64,000 bases of DNA from Vicinamibacterales bacterium. Its GTDB lineage: Bacteria; Acidobacteriota; Vicinamibacteria; Vicinamibacterales; UBA8438. The number at the start of each line of letters is the position of its first letter. Position 1 is the first letter of the stretch. The notes beneath the pieces are model-generated. The model worked only from the letters and a program-made list of their open reading frames with translations. It was not told the DNA's origin and made no database searches. The DNA lies in contig CATQHX010000063.1 of NCBI GenBank assembly GCA_958296065.1, positions 1-64,000 on the forward strand. The letters run 5' to 3'. Made by a program: the position numbers and the translations under genes. Of this stretch, positions 16,697 to 24,805 are shown in pieces.

Positions 16697-17902
16697 ATGC
16701 CGCGCGCCACGCTCTCGGTGGCGGAAGTGTTCCGCCGCTACGGCGACGCCTTCCGAGCCCAGGTCGGAACCGTTCTGTCCACGGCCCAGCACCGCGTGAT
16801 GACAGCCATCGAGCAGTGCCGCACCGCCGCGCTCGGCGGCCATGTCGAGCAGTGCGACCACTGCGGCCATCGGCGCGTCTGGTACAACTCGTGCCGCAAC
16901 CGCCACTGTCCGACCTGCCAGTCGCTGGCCCGCGCCGAGTGGCTCGAACGCCGCCGCGCGGACCTGCTGCCCACCGAGTACTTCCACGTCGTCTTCACCG
17001 TGCCCCCGGCCGTCGCCGAGATCGCCGCGCAGAACAAGGCCATCGTCTACGGCCTGCTCTTCCGCGCCGTCGCCGACACGCTGCGTACCATCGCCGCCGA
17101 CCCGCGCCACCTCGGCGCCGAGGTCGGCTTCTTCGCCGTGCTGCACACCTGGGGCCAGACGCTCGTCCACCATCCCCACCTGCACTGCGTCATCCCGGGT
17201 GGGGGCCTCGCCAACGACGGCAGCGGCTGGGTCGCCTGCCGCCCCGGATTCTTTCTGCCGGTCCGGGTCCTTTCACGCTACTTCCGCCGCGTCCTGCTCG
17301 CGGCGCTGGAAGACGCCTTCGAGTCCGGACAGTTGCACTTCGCCGGCCGGCTGCAGCCCCTCTCCGACCACCGCCGCTTCGCCGAGCACCTGCGCCCGGC
17401 CCGCAAGACCGAATGGGTCGTCTACGCCAAGCGGCCATTCGCCGGTCCCGAACAGGTCCTCGACTACCTCGGCCGCTACACCCACCGGATCGCCATCAGC
17501 AACCAGCGACTGCACAGCCTCGACGACGGCGCCGTGCGCTTCCGCTACACCGACTACCGCACCAATGGCGCCGCCCGCCACAAGACCATGACGCTGGCGG
17601 CGGCCGAGTTCATCCGCCGCATGCTGCTGCACGTGCTCCCACCCGGCTTTCATCGCATCCGCTACTACGGCTTCCTCGCCAATCGCTCCCGGCAGCAGAA
17701 ACTGGCCGAGTGCCGGCGGGCGCTTTGCGCGCCGCCCCCGCCAGCGCCACAGCAGGACGCCGAGGTCGCTGACTATCGGGATCGCTATGAGGCGCTGACC
17801 GGCCGCTCGTTGCGCCAGTGTCCCCGCTGCCACGCAGGCGACATGCAACCGGTCGACCACCCCGGCGCCTGGGCGTGTCCGGCCATTCTGGATTCGTCGT
17901 GA
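16697..17902 (+). CDS. IS91-family transposase (HUH, Y1-type), 401 aa
   Basis: Rolling-circle transposase. The N-terminal zinc-binding domain has VEQCDHCGHRRVWYNSCRNR followed by HCPTCQSLARAEWL. The HUH metal-binding motif is in HHPHLHCVIPGGGL near residue 160. The tyrosine region YLGRYTHRIAISNQRLHSL lies near 260. The C-terminal zinc-binding Cys pairs (QCPRCHAGDM) precede the stop. Length is normal for IS91 family. The reading frame is intact. Confidence 0.93.
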   Translation: MPRATLSVAEVFRRYGDAFRAQVGTVLSTAQHRVMTAIEQCRTAALGGHVEQCDHCGHRRVWYNSCRNRHCPTCQSLARAEWLERRRADLLPTEYFHVVFTVPPAVAEIAAQNKAIVYGLLFRAVADTLRTIAADPRHLGAEVGFFAVLHTWGQTLVHHPHLHCVIPGGGLANDGSGWVACRPGFFLPVRVLSRYFRRVLLAALEDAFESGQLHFAGRLQPLSDHRRFAEHLRPARKTEWVVYAKRPFAGPEQVLDYLGRYTHRIAISNQRLHSLDDGAVRFRYTDYRTNGAARHKTMTLAAAEFIRRMLLHVLPPGFHRIRYYGFLANRSRQQKLAECRRALCAPPPPAPQQDAEVADYRDRYEALTGRSLRQCPRCHAGDMQPVDHPGAWACPAILDSS

Positions 17903-18240
17903 CTAGCGCATCGACGTCCGCCAGGCGCGCTTCCGCTGCTCCCGGAGTCGCCGGGACGGTCGACCTGCGTCTGCGATCCTCGCGGCGGGCTGTACGACCA
18001 CCTTCGCGGCCATCGCCTCCGACCGCGGGCGGTCCACGACCTGCCTGCATCGCCCCGCCCCGTCGCCGCCAGTGCCGTCTGCCAGCAATGCAACGCCCAT
18101 AGAACTCCAACGGCGGGGGGGCGGTTTCGTCCAATCCAGCTTTCGGTCACCGGCGCGGTGAACGCACTGCCACCGTTGCCCGGTCACTGCCGCGCCGCCA
18201 ACCGAAAGCTGCTCTGCATAATGTGGAGCTCCACATTATG
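17903..18240. other. Non-coding junction between the IS91-like element and istB, with a 24-bp perfect palindrome
   Basis: No gene. After the presumed IS91 end (18130) there is an 11-bp inverted repeat (CAGCTTTCGGT 18137-18147, ACCGAAAGCTG 18201-18211). Then comes a perfect 24-bp palindrome at 18217-18240 whose halves are CATAATGTGGAG and CTCCACATTATG. The inner part, TAATGTGGAG, equals the outer end of the RIT element, so this looks like two RIT termini joined head to head. Immediately after it istB resumes with CGAC. Confidence 0.7.
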
Positions 18241-18529
18241 CGACGAGCTCGGATACCTCGCCTATGACGCACGCGCCGCCGACCTGATCTTCCAGCTCGT
18301 CAGCCGCCGCTACGAGCACCGCTCACTGCTGATCACAACCAACCTGCCCTTCAAGCGCTGGGACACCGTCTTCCCCAACGCCTCGTGCGCCGTCGCACTG
18401 ATCGACCGGCTGACCCACCACGTCGAGATCCTTCTCATCGAAGGCCGCAGCTATCGCCGACGAGAGGCCGAGCTCAGCCAACAGGAGCGCAACCGCCAGC
18501 GGCCGCAACGCGATGACGCAGCAAAATGA
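18241..18529 (+). pseudogene. istB: IstB of IS21-B, 3' part (interrupted)
   Basis: Resumes istB inside Walker B (DELGYLAYDARAADLIFQLV) and continues through SLLITTNLPFKRWDTVFPN and CAVALIDRLTHHVEILLIEG to a normal C-terminus (SQQERNRQRPQRDDAAK). The right end of IS21-B follows within 75 bp. No start codon belongs to this half. Confidence 0.9.
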
Positions 18530-18602
18530 CCGCGACCCTCACGTCGTCAATGAGACCGGTCGATGCGTGTCAGAAAAACGCGTTTTCTCCCGAGCGCCAA
18601 CA

Positions 18603-18608
18603 TTCATG
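18603..18608. repeat. Target-site duplication of IS21-B, right copy (TTCATG)
   Basis: Second copy of TTCATG directly after the right end of IS21-B. It is followed by 22 bp of spacer and the next CRISPR repeat at 18631. Confidence 0.9.
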
Positions 18609-18630
18609 CGGCACCCACGGGTACGGCGTG

Positions 18631-21600
18631 GGTCCATCCCCGCGTGTGCGGGGAAGCCCCCCATCCTGCCCACCGTCGCCGATGGGCAGGGGGTCCATCC
18701 CCGCGTGTGCGGGGAAGCCCCAGAAGGAGAAGAGATGCTGACAATCAAAAAGGGTCCATCCCCGCGTGTGCGGGGAAGCCCTGTGCGTAGTCGAACCCGA
18801 GCGGTCCCGGCAGGGTCCATCCCCGCGTGTGCGGGGAAGCCCCGGAGTCGCCGCCTGACCTGGTGCTCGACCCGGGTCCATCCCCGCGTGTGCGGGGAAG
18901 CCACGTCCTCATCGTGGGGGTCCTTGAAGTAGTGGGGTCCATCCCCGCGTGTGCGGGGAAGCCCGCGTCGCCCAGCCGTTGATGGGCGCGGGCGACGGTC
19001 CATCCCCGCGTGTGCGGGGAAGCCTCTGCCATCGGCAAGCTCACCGGCTACTGCCGCGGTCCATCCCCGCGTGTGCGGGGAAGCCTCGAACCAGTCGCCG
19101 TCGTCCGAGTCCAGTTCGGGTCCATCCCCGCGTGTGCGGGGAAGCCGGCGTCCCCCGGCGCAGCAGCAGCGCGTAGCGGGGTCCATCCCCGCGTGTGCGG
19201 GGAAGCCACGAGGAGCTCGTGGCGGGGGCGACCATCAACGGGTCCATCCCCGCGTGTGCGGGGAAGCCATGGCCCGCTTGATGGTGTCGTCGGAGTACCA
19301 CGGTCCATCCCCGCGTGTGCGGGGAAGCCCACGCTCGCCAGACCGATCCAGCTCCAAGAGCGGGTCCATCCCCGCGTGTGCGGGGAAGCCCCTCGACCAG
19401 CTCGGCCTCGTGTTGCGCGCCGGGGTCCATCCCCGCGTGTGCGGGGAAGCCCTCAGAATGTCCGCGCCGAGCACCTGTAGGTGCGGTCCATCCCCGCGTG
19501 TGCGGGGAAGCCGCGCCAGCCAGCAGTACCGCGGGCGCTCGACGGGGTCCATCCCCGCGTGTGCGGGGAAGCCGTCGAGAGCCCGAAGATGCGGTCGCGG
19601 GTTTCGGGTCCATCCCCGCGTGTGCGGGGAAGCCGCTGAGCTGGCCGAGACCGACAGCAGCGAGCCGGGTCCATCCCCGCGTGTGCGGGGAAGCCCGCGA
19701 CGTTCTACCGGGTGCTGACGCCTGGCACGGTCCATCCCCGCGTGTGCGGGGAAGCCGCCCCGAGGCGTGCAGACGTCTGCACGTACCGGGGTCCATCCCC
19801 GCGTGTGCGGGGAAGCCCGTCCAGGCGTCGAGGCGGGTGTCGGTGCCGAGGGTCCATCCCCGCGTGTGCGGGGAAGCCTGATGACAGTCAGCGCGTCAGG
19901 CGGCGGATTAGGGTCCATCCCCGCGTGTGCGGGGAAGCCCCCGCGGCTCGGCAATACGCCCACTCCGCATGGAGGTCCATCCCCGCGTGTGCGGGGAAGC
20001 CACCGTAGCCGTCACCGTTGCCGTGATCGATACGGGTCCATCCCCGCGTGTGCGGGGAAGCCTTCTCCAGCGCCTCGGCAATCTTCGCCTGCTCGGGTCC
20101 ATCCCCGCGTGTGCGGGGAAGCCGTCCGTCGATGGTGGACTTCTCGCCGCTGGAGGGGTCCATCCCCGCGTGTGCGGGGAAGCCGTGCCCGGCGCCCGCA
20201 ACGACTACTCGCGCGCGGGTCCATCCCCGCGTGTGCGGGGAAGCCTTCCCACATCGCCTCCAGCCCCGTGCTCACGACGGTCCATCCCCGCGTGTGCGGG
20301 GAAGCCGTGCACATCAGCGGCCAGATGCAGAGCGGCCAGGGTCCATCCCCGCGTGTGCGGGGAAGCCGAGCTGCCTAGCTTAGCTCGCCAGCTGTCGCCA
20401 CGACGGGTCCATCCCCGCGTGTGCGGGGAAGCCACGCCCTGCGGACCGTCGAAGCGTTTATGCTGCGGTCCATCCCCGCGTGTGCGGGGAAGCCCCGAAG
20501 ACACCCTCGCGCCGCCAGCGCAACGACGGTCCATCCCCGCGTGTGCGGGGAAGCCATTCGGTTCGGGCGTCCCCACCACGTGATTCGGGGTCCATCCCCG
20601 CGTGTGCGGGGAAGCCGGCGGCGCTGGAGTCGTATTCCCAGAAACCAGAGGGTCCATCCCCGCGTGTGCGGGGAAGCCGCAAGCTGCGAGCGGTAGCCTT
20701 GCAGACTACGGGGTCCATCCCCGCGTGTGCGGGGAAGCCCAGCCGCACCTGCCGCGCCTGACACTGTCACCGGGTCCATCCCCGCGTGTGCGGGGAAGCC
20801 CGTGCTGGGACCAAGGGTGCTCCTCGTCGTACGGGTCCATCCCCGCGTGTGCAGGGAAGCCTCTCCCGGCTCCCGAGATGCCGGACTTCGAGAGGGTCCA
20901 TCCCCGCGTGTGCGGGGAAGCCTCGTAGGGTAGGAAGCCCACTTCGCCTTCCTGGGGTCCATCCCCGCGTGTGCGGGGAAGCCGTCGCCTTTCTTGATGC
21001 CGTGTGCCGGGAAGTCGGTCCATCCCCGCGTGTGCGGGGAAGCCGTAGGTACTATCACGCTGACCGAGAACACCACGGGTCCATCCCCGCGTGTGCGGGG
21101 AAGCCTCGTGCAGCGTCTGGAGAGCGGTCCAGGCTTCGGGTCCATCCCCGCGTGTGCGGGGAAGCCGTCTCGAGCACGCGCGGCCCGCTACCCGCAGAGG
21201 GTCCATCCCCGCGTGTGCGGGGAAGCCATCGTGGCCGTCGGGATGAACTCCAGGTCGATGGGTCCATCCCCGCGTGTGCGGGGAAGCCTGCCATGCGCGC
21301 AAAGTGCCGTTTGCGGTCGTGGGTCCATCCCCGCGTGTGCGGGGAAGCCTCGTGGACGCCCTGGGAGACGCCGGCGGCCATGGGTCCATCCCCGCGTGTG
21401 CGGGGAAGCCACGTACTTCATGCCCTCGCCAAGCTGTGAGACGGGTCCATCCCCGCGTGTGCGGGGAAGCCGCGTCGACGTCGAATGCGCGGGACTCTCC
21501 GCCGGGTCCATCCCCGCGTGTGCGGGGAAGCCGTTCGCACGCTCCCGGACCTGGTCCCTGTCCGGGGTCCATCCCCGCGTGTGCGGGGAAGCCGTGCTCG

Positions 21601-21715
21601 CCTCGCTCGTCGGGGTGGTCGCTTCGGGTCCATCCCCGCGTGTGCGGGGAAGCCCGCGACGTACGTCGGGGGGGTGTCAACGTCGAAGGTCCATCCCCGC
21701 GTGTGCGGGGAAGCC
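18631..21715 (-). CRISPR. Type I-E CRISPR array, block 3 (51 repeats, leader-proximal)
   Basis: Fifty-one repeats with the same sequence and 61-bp period as blocks 1 and 2. Departures are few: intervals of 62 bp after 19912 and after 20589, 66 bp after 20340, and one repeat (20834) with G to A in GTGCAGGGAAG. Because transcription is on the minus strand, the repeat at 21688-21715 should be nearest the leader, yet only 7 bp of spacer-like DNA follow before IS21-C. The sequence uniformity of repeats at this end fits recent acquisition. No cas gene is found in the window. Confidence 0.97.
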
Positions 21716-21870
21716 CCACACTTGGTAGTGGCAACATGAAAAGGGACCTCGTGGCCACCTGAAAAGGGACCCCCTGAGCACTCAAGGAATGGCGTTCCTG
21801 CGGCGATGAATCGATGGACGAGACACGTTCGTCTCGTCGACATCGCCAGGAGGACGCGGAGGTGATCAGG

Positions 21871-23343
21871 ATGAGTCAGTGGGCCGAGATCCGCCACCTG
21901 CATCTGGTGGAAGGGGTACCGAAGAAGGAGATTGCGCGGCGCCTGCAGCTGGACGTCAAGACGGTGCGCCGCGCCGTAGTCCGGCCGACGCCGCCGGTGC
22001 GGGTGTCGCCGCCGAGGGCCGGCAGCCTGGACCCGTGGCGGGACCAGATCGAGCAGTGGCTGCGGGAGGACCGGAAGTTGACCGCGAAGCGGATCCGCCG
22101 GTTGCTGTTGCCGTTGGCCGGCGCGGTCTCCCCGCGCACGGTGCGCCGCTACGTGGCGGCGCTGAGGAGGACTGTCACGTCGAAGGAGGCCTTCGTCCAC
22201 CGCAGCGTGGCTGCTGGTACGACGATGGAGGTCGACTTCGGCGAGTCGTGGGCCGACATCGCCGGGGCGCCGTGCAAGGTGAAGTACTTGGTGGCGACGC
22301 TGCCGTTCTCGAACGCGTACTTCGCCAAGGCGTATCCGGTCGAGCGGCTCGAGTCGCTGCTCGACGGCATCGAGTCGGCGTTCAAGTACTTTCGGGGCGT
22401 CGTGGACCGCGTTGTCCTCGATAACACCTCGCTGGCGGTCAAGGACGTGTTGGCCGGACGGGACCGGGTGCAGACCGAGGCATTCGAGGCGTTTCGGGGC
22501 GCGTATCCGTTCCGGGCCGAGTTCTGTGCGCCGGCGAAGGGCTGGGAAAAAGGTTCCGTGGAAAACGGCGTCAAATACGTCCGGAACCTGGTGTTCCGGC
22601 CGCGGCTGGCGGTGGAGAGCTGGGCGGCGCTCAACGCGACGATCCGCACCGAGCTGGAGGCCGACCTGCCGACGCGCCACCTCGACGACGGGCGCCCAGT
22701 GCAGGAAGCCTTGGCGCTGGAGCGGCAGCATCTGCGAGCGTTGCCCGAGCATCTTCCCGCCACCTGCCGCATCGTCGCCCGGGTGGCCGACAAGTTCGGC
22801 CATGTGCGGGTGGACCACGTCACCTACTCGGTGCCGGTCCGCCACGCCTGGCGGCCCGTGTGGGTGAAGCTGTATCACGACCGGGTGGCGATCGCCGTCG
22901 GCGCCGAGGTGGTTGCGGAGCATCCCCGGGCGTTCAGCCGGGGCACCAAGGTCCTCGACCCGTTCCACGTGCTGCCGTTGCTGGAACGCAAGCACCGGGC
23001 GGTGGCCGAGGCGACGGCGCTGGCCGGCTGGCGGCTGGCGCCGGTGTGGGAGCAGGTGCGGGCCGAGCTGGCCAAGCACACGCGCAAGCCCGATCAGGAG
23101 TGGGTCCGGATGCTGCGGTTGATGGAGACGTACCCGGCCGCGGCCGTCGAACGCGCGGTGGCCGCCGCGCTCGAACGGCATTCGCCGCGCCTGGAGACGG
23201 TGCGGCTCCTCCTCCGGCAGCAGCAGGCCGGCCCGCCGCCGGTCTGCCCGCCGGTGACCCGGGTGCGCCCGGAGCTGGCGCAGATTACGGTGCCCGCCCC
23301 GACGCTGTCGGCCTATGACGCGCTGGTGGAAGGGGGTTGCTGA
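21871..23343 (+). CDS. istA: IstA transposase (IS21-C), 490 aa
   Basis: DDE transposase that cuts and joins the IS ends. The ATG at 21871 (MSQWAEIRHLHLVEGVPKKE) is chosen for its GGAGGTGA ribosome-binding site 8 bp upstream; longer starts exist. HTH near residues 15-40 (VPKKEIARRLQLDVKTVRRA). Catalytic Asp, Asp and Glu are seen in MEVDFGESWADI, RVVLDNTSLAVKDV and KGSVENGVKYVRNLVF. Full length, no frameshift. The stop overlaps the istB start (TGATG). Confidence 0.93.
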   Translation: MSQWAEIRHLHLVEGVPKKEIARRLQLDVKTVRRAVVRPTPPVRVSPPRAGSLDPWRDQIEQWLREDRKLTAKRIRRLLLPLAGAVSPRTVRRYVAALRRTVTSKEAFVHRSVAAGTTMEVDFGESWADIAGAPCKVKYLVATLPFSNAYFAKAYPVERLESLLDGIESAFKYFRGVVDRVVLDNTSLAVKDVLAGRDRVQTEAFEAFRGAYPFRAEFCAPAKGWEKGSVENGVKYVRNLVFRPRLAVESWAALNATIRTELEADLPTRHLDDGRPVQEALALERQHLRALPEHLPATCRIVARVADKFGHVRVDHVTYSVPVRHAWRPVWVKLYHDRVAIAVGAEVVAEHPRAFSRGTKVLDPFHVLPLLERKHRAVAEATALAGWRLAPVWEQVRAELAKHTRKPDQEWVRMLRLMETYPAAAVERAVAAALERHSPRLETVRLLLRQQQAGPPPVCPPVTRVRPELAQITVPAPTLSAYDALVEGGC

Positions 23344-24128
23344 TGGCGACTACGACTATCGAGCCCCCGCATCTGGAGACGGACCTGAAGACGTTGTGCC
23401 TGTCGACGGTCGCGGCGCAGTGGCGGCCGCTGGCCGAGCAGGCCGCCCGTCAGCGGCAGGCGCCGGCCGACTACCTGGCCCAGTTGGTGCATCTGGAGGT
23501 GACCGAACGCCGGGAGCGCCGTATCCAACGCCGCATTCACGATGCCCGCTTCCCGATGCTGAAGACGCTCGACGCCTTCTCCTTCGAGGCGCAGCCGGCG
23601 TTGGACCGCGATGCGGTGCTGGCGGTCTTCGACTGCCGCTTCGTCGCCGAGGCCGCCAACGTCGTGTTCGTCGGCGGCGTCGGCACGGGCAAGACGCACT
23701 TGTCCATCGCCCTGGGGATGGCCTGCTGCCAGCACGACTACCGGGTGCGGTTCGTGACCGCAGCCGAGCTGGTCACGATGCTCGTCGAAGCGCAGCAGGA
23801 AGGCCGGCTGGCCCGCAAGCTCGCCCAGCTCGCCCGCTTTGACGTCGTCATCTGCGACGAGCTTGGCTACGTACCGCTCGACAAGGCCGGCGCCGACTTG
23901 TTGTTCGGCTTCATCAGCCAGCGCTACGAGCGCTGCAGCCTCGTGGTGACGACGAATCTGCCGTTCGCCCGCTGGTCCGAGGTCTTCCTCGACCCGACGG
24001 CCGCCGCCGCGGTCATCGACCGCATCGTCCACCACGCGACGGTACTGCAGACCTCGGGCAACAGCTACAGGTTACAGGCTGCAAAGCGGAACCAGACGCA
24101 GGCGTCCGGCAAGGAGGGACCCCGTTGA
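23343..24128 (+). CDS. istB: IstB, IS21 transposition AAA+ ATPase (IS21-C), 261 aa
   Basis: Walker A GGVGTGKTHLSIALG, Walker B FDVVICDELGYVPLDKAG, sensor region VVTTNLPFARWSEVF. Starts at the ATG at 23343, within the istA stop (TGATG), so it is translationally coupled. Length is normal. With istA intact this pair could be active and could supply helper functions to related copies. Confidence 0.93.
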   Translation: MATTTIEPPHLETDLKTLCLSTVAAQWRPLAEQAARQRQAPADYLAQLVHLEVTERRERRIQRRIHDARFPMLKTLDAFSFEAQPALDRDAVLAVFDCRFVAEAANVVFVGGVGTGKTHLSIALGMACCQHDYRVRFVTAAELVTMLVEAQQEGRLARKLAQLARFDVVICDELGYVPLDKAGADLLFGFISQRYERCSLVVTTNLPFARWSEVFLDPTAAAAVIDRIVHHATVLQTSGNSYRLQAAKRNQTQASGKEGPR

Positions 24129-24267
24129 CGCCGGCGAGTCGTGCCGGCCCGCGTTCGACTGTCCGAAGTGCGGCGCCGGGGAGCCGCTCGTGGACCGATG
24201 CCGACGACCGAGCGGTGGGCCTGTCACGACGCTTGCCCCTTGATCGCGCGGCCGACCGCTTCCCCCT

Positions 24268-24281
24268 CCGTTACGTAACGG
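24268..24281. promoter_or_regulatory. 14-bp perfect palindrome CCGTTACGTAACGG upstream of the IS21-C passenger gene
   Basis: Identical to the palindrome at 3264-3277 and in the same position, 14 bp upstream of the passenger GTG at 24296. Likely an operator or a binding site for an element-encoded protein (inference). Confidence 0.6.
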
Positions 24282-24295
24282 CGCAGGATTGACTT

Positions 24296-24586
24296 GTGGC
24301 GCTGACCAACGCGGAGCGGCAGGCACGTTACCGGGAGCGGCGCAAGGCCGGCGAATCCCGGCTCCGGTACCGCCGGCCGGCGGACCGGAGGTCGCGGCCA
24401 CAACAGTGGAACGACGCGGTGCAGACACTCCTGGAGTTGCAGGAACAGTACCGGCAGTGGCGCGACGCGTTGCCGGAATCGCTGGCCGGGTCCGCGACCG
24501 CGGAGCTGCTCGAACAGGCCTGCGATCTGGATCTGTCGGCACTCGAGGCTGTCGAGCTGCCCAGGGGCTTCGGGCGTGACCGCTAG
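24296..24586 (+). CDS. IS21 passenger protein, 96 aa, function unknown (IS21-C copy)
   Basis: MALTNAERQARYRERRKAGE is followed by SRLRYRRPADRRSRPQQW, a helical middle (TLLELQEQYRQWRDALPE) and an end in ELPRGFGRDR. It differs from the IS21-A copy at a modest number of positions, many conservative, so the protein is under selection or recently diverged. GTG start at 24296. It lies downstream of istB in the same direction and is followed by the branched structure at 24674-24805. The basic N-terminus suggests nucleic-acid binding; no domain name can be given. Confidence 0.72.
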   Translation: MALTNAERQARYRERRKAGESRLRYRRPADRRSRPQQWNDAVQTLLELQEQYRQWRDALPESLAGSATAELLEQACDLDLSALEAVELPRGFGRDR

Positions 24587-24673
24587 CGCGCCGGCCAAAT
24601 GTAGTCGATGCCGAACACGCGTCGGCTCGACAAGAATGCTCAACTGCGTCGAGCACGGATATCGACAACCCGC

Positions 24674-24805
24674 GCTGTCGGGCCGACCAGTGTGACCGTG
24701 TGCTCACCGGCGTCAAGGCGCGTCGCTGCGCGACGCCCCCGCTACGCGGGGCTGCGGCCTTGACACCGGCTCCGCGCACGGTCACAGGCAATCTTGCCCG
24801 ACAGC
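24674..24805. ncRNA. Candidate structured element: nested stems closing a three-way junction
   Basis: Four nested or branched pairings are exact: 24674-24683 (GCTGTCGGGC) with 24796-24805; 24691-24700 (TGTGACCGTG) with 24777-24786; 24712-24719 (GTCAAGGC) with 24757-24764, extended by CCGG/CCGG across one mismatch; and two internal hairpins at 24720-24736 (GCGTCGC, loop TGC) and 24737-24751 (CCCCGC, loop TAC). The whole fold is about 132 nt, lies between the passenger gene and the IS right end, and has a counterpart in IS21-A. It could be an RNA or a folded DNA site. No transcript evidence is available. Confidence 0.5.

Larger units (their letters stand above)
15667..18130 (+). mobile_element. 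IS91-like element with accessory tyrosine recombinase (about 2.46 kb)
   Basis: Holds a tyrosine recombinase gene and an IS91-type HUH transposase gene in tandem, a known pairing in IS91-like elements. Short inverted ends are visible: ACGAAACCGCC at 15667-15677 and its complement GGCGGTTTCGT at 18120-18130. Rolling-circle elements of this family target GAAC/GTTC and do not duplicate the target; GAAC occurs at the left edge (15665-15668). Exact ends are approximate. Confidence 0.75.
5603..18602 (+). mobile_element. IS21-B: IS21-family element carrying nested serine-recombinase, RIT and IS91-like insertions (13.0 kb)
   Basis: Boundaries are fixed by the TTCATG duplication. The element begins TGTCAACGGTCACTGAG and ends with the complement of TGTTGGCGCTCGG, so it has the TG...CA ends of IS21 elements, though the inverted repeats are weak. 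Its own genes, in order, are a Cys-rich small protein, istA and istB. istA is split at 7492/10841 and istB at 12134/18241. Without the two insertions the element would be about 3.5 kb. Both transposition genes are broken, so the copy cannot move itself. Confidence 0.88.

Noticed and set aside
548..21715. Many open frames in the array encoding repeats of SIPACAGKP, HPRVCGEA or FPAHAGMD peptides
   Set aside because: They are the CRISPR repeat translated in different frames; the repeat has no stop codons. No start signals or domains support proteins.
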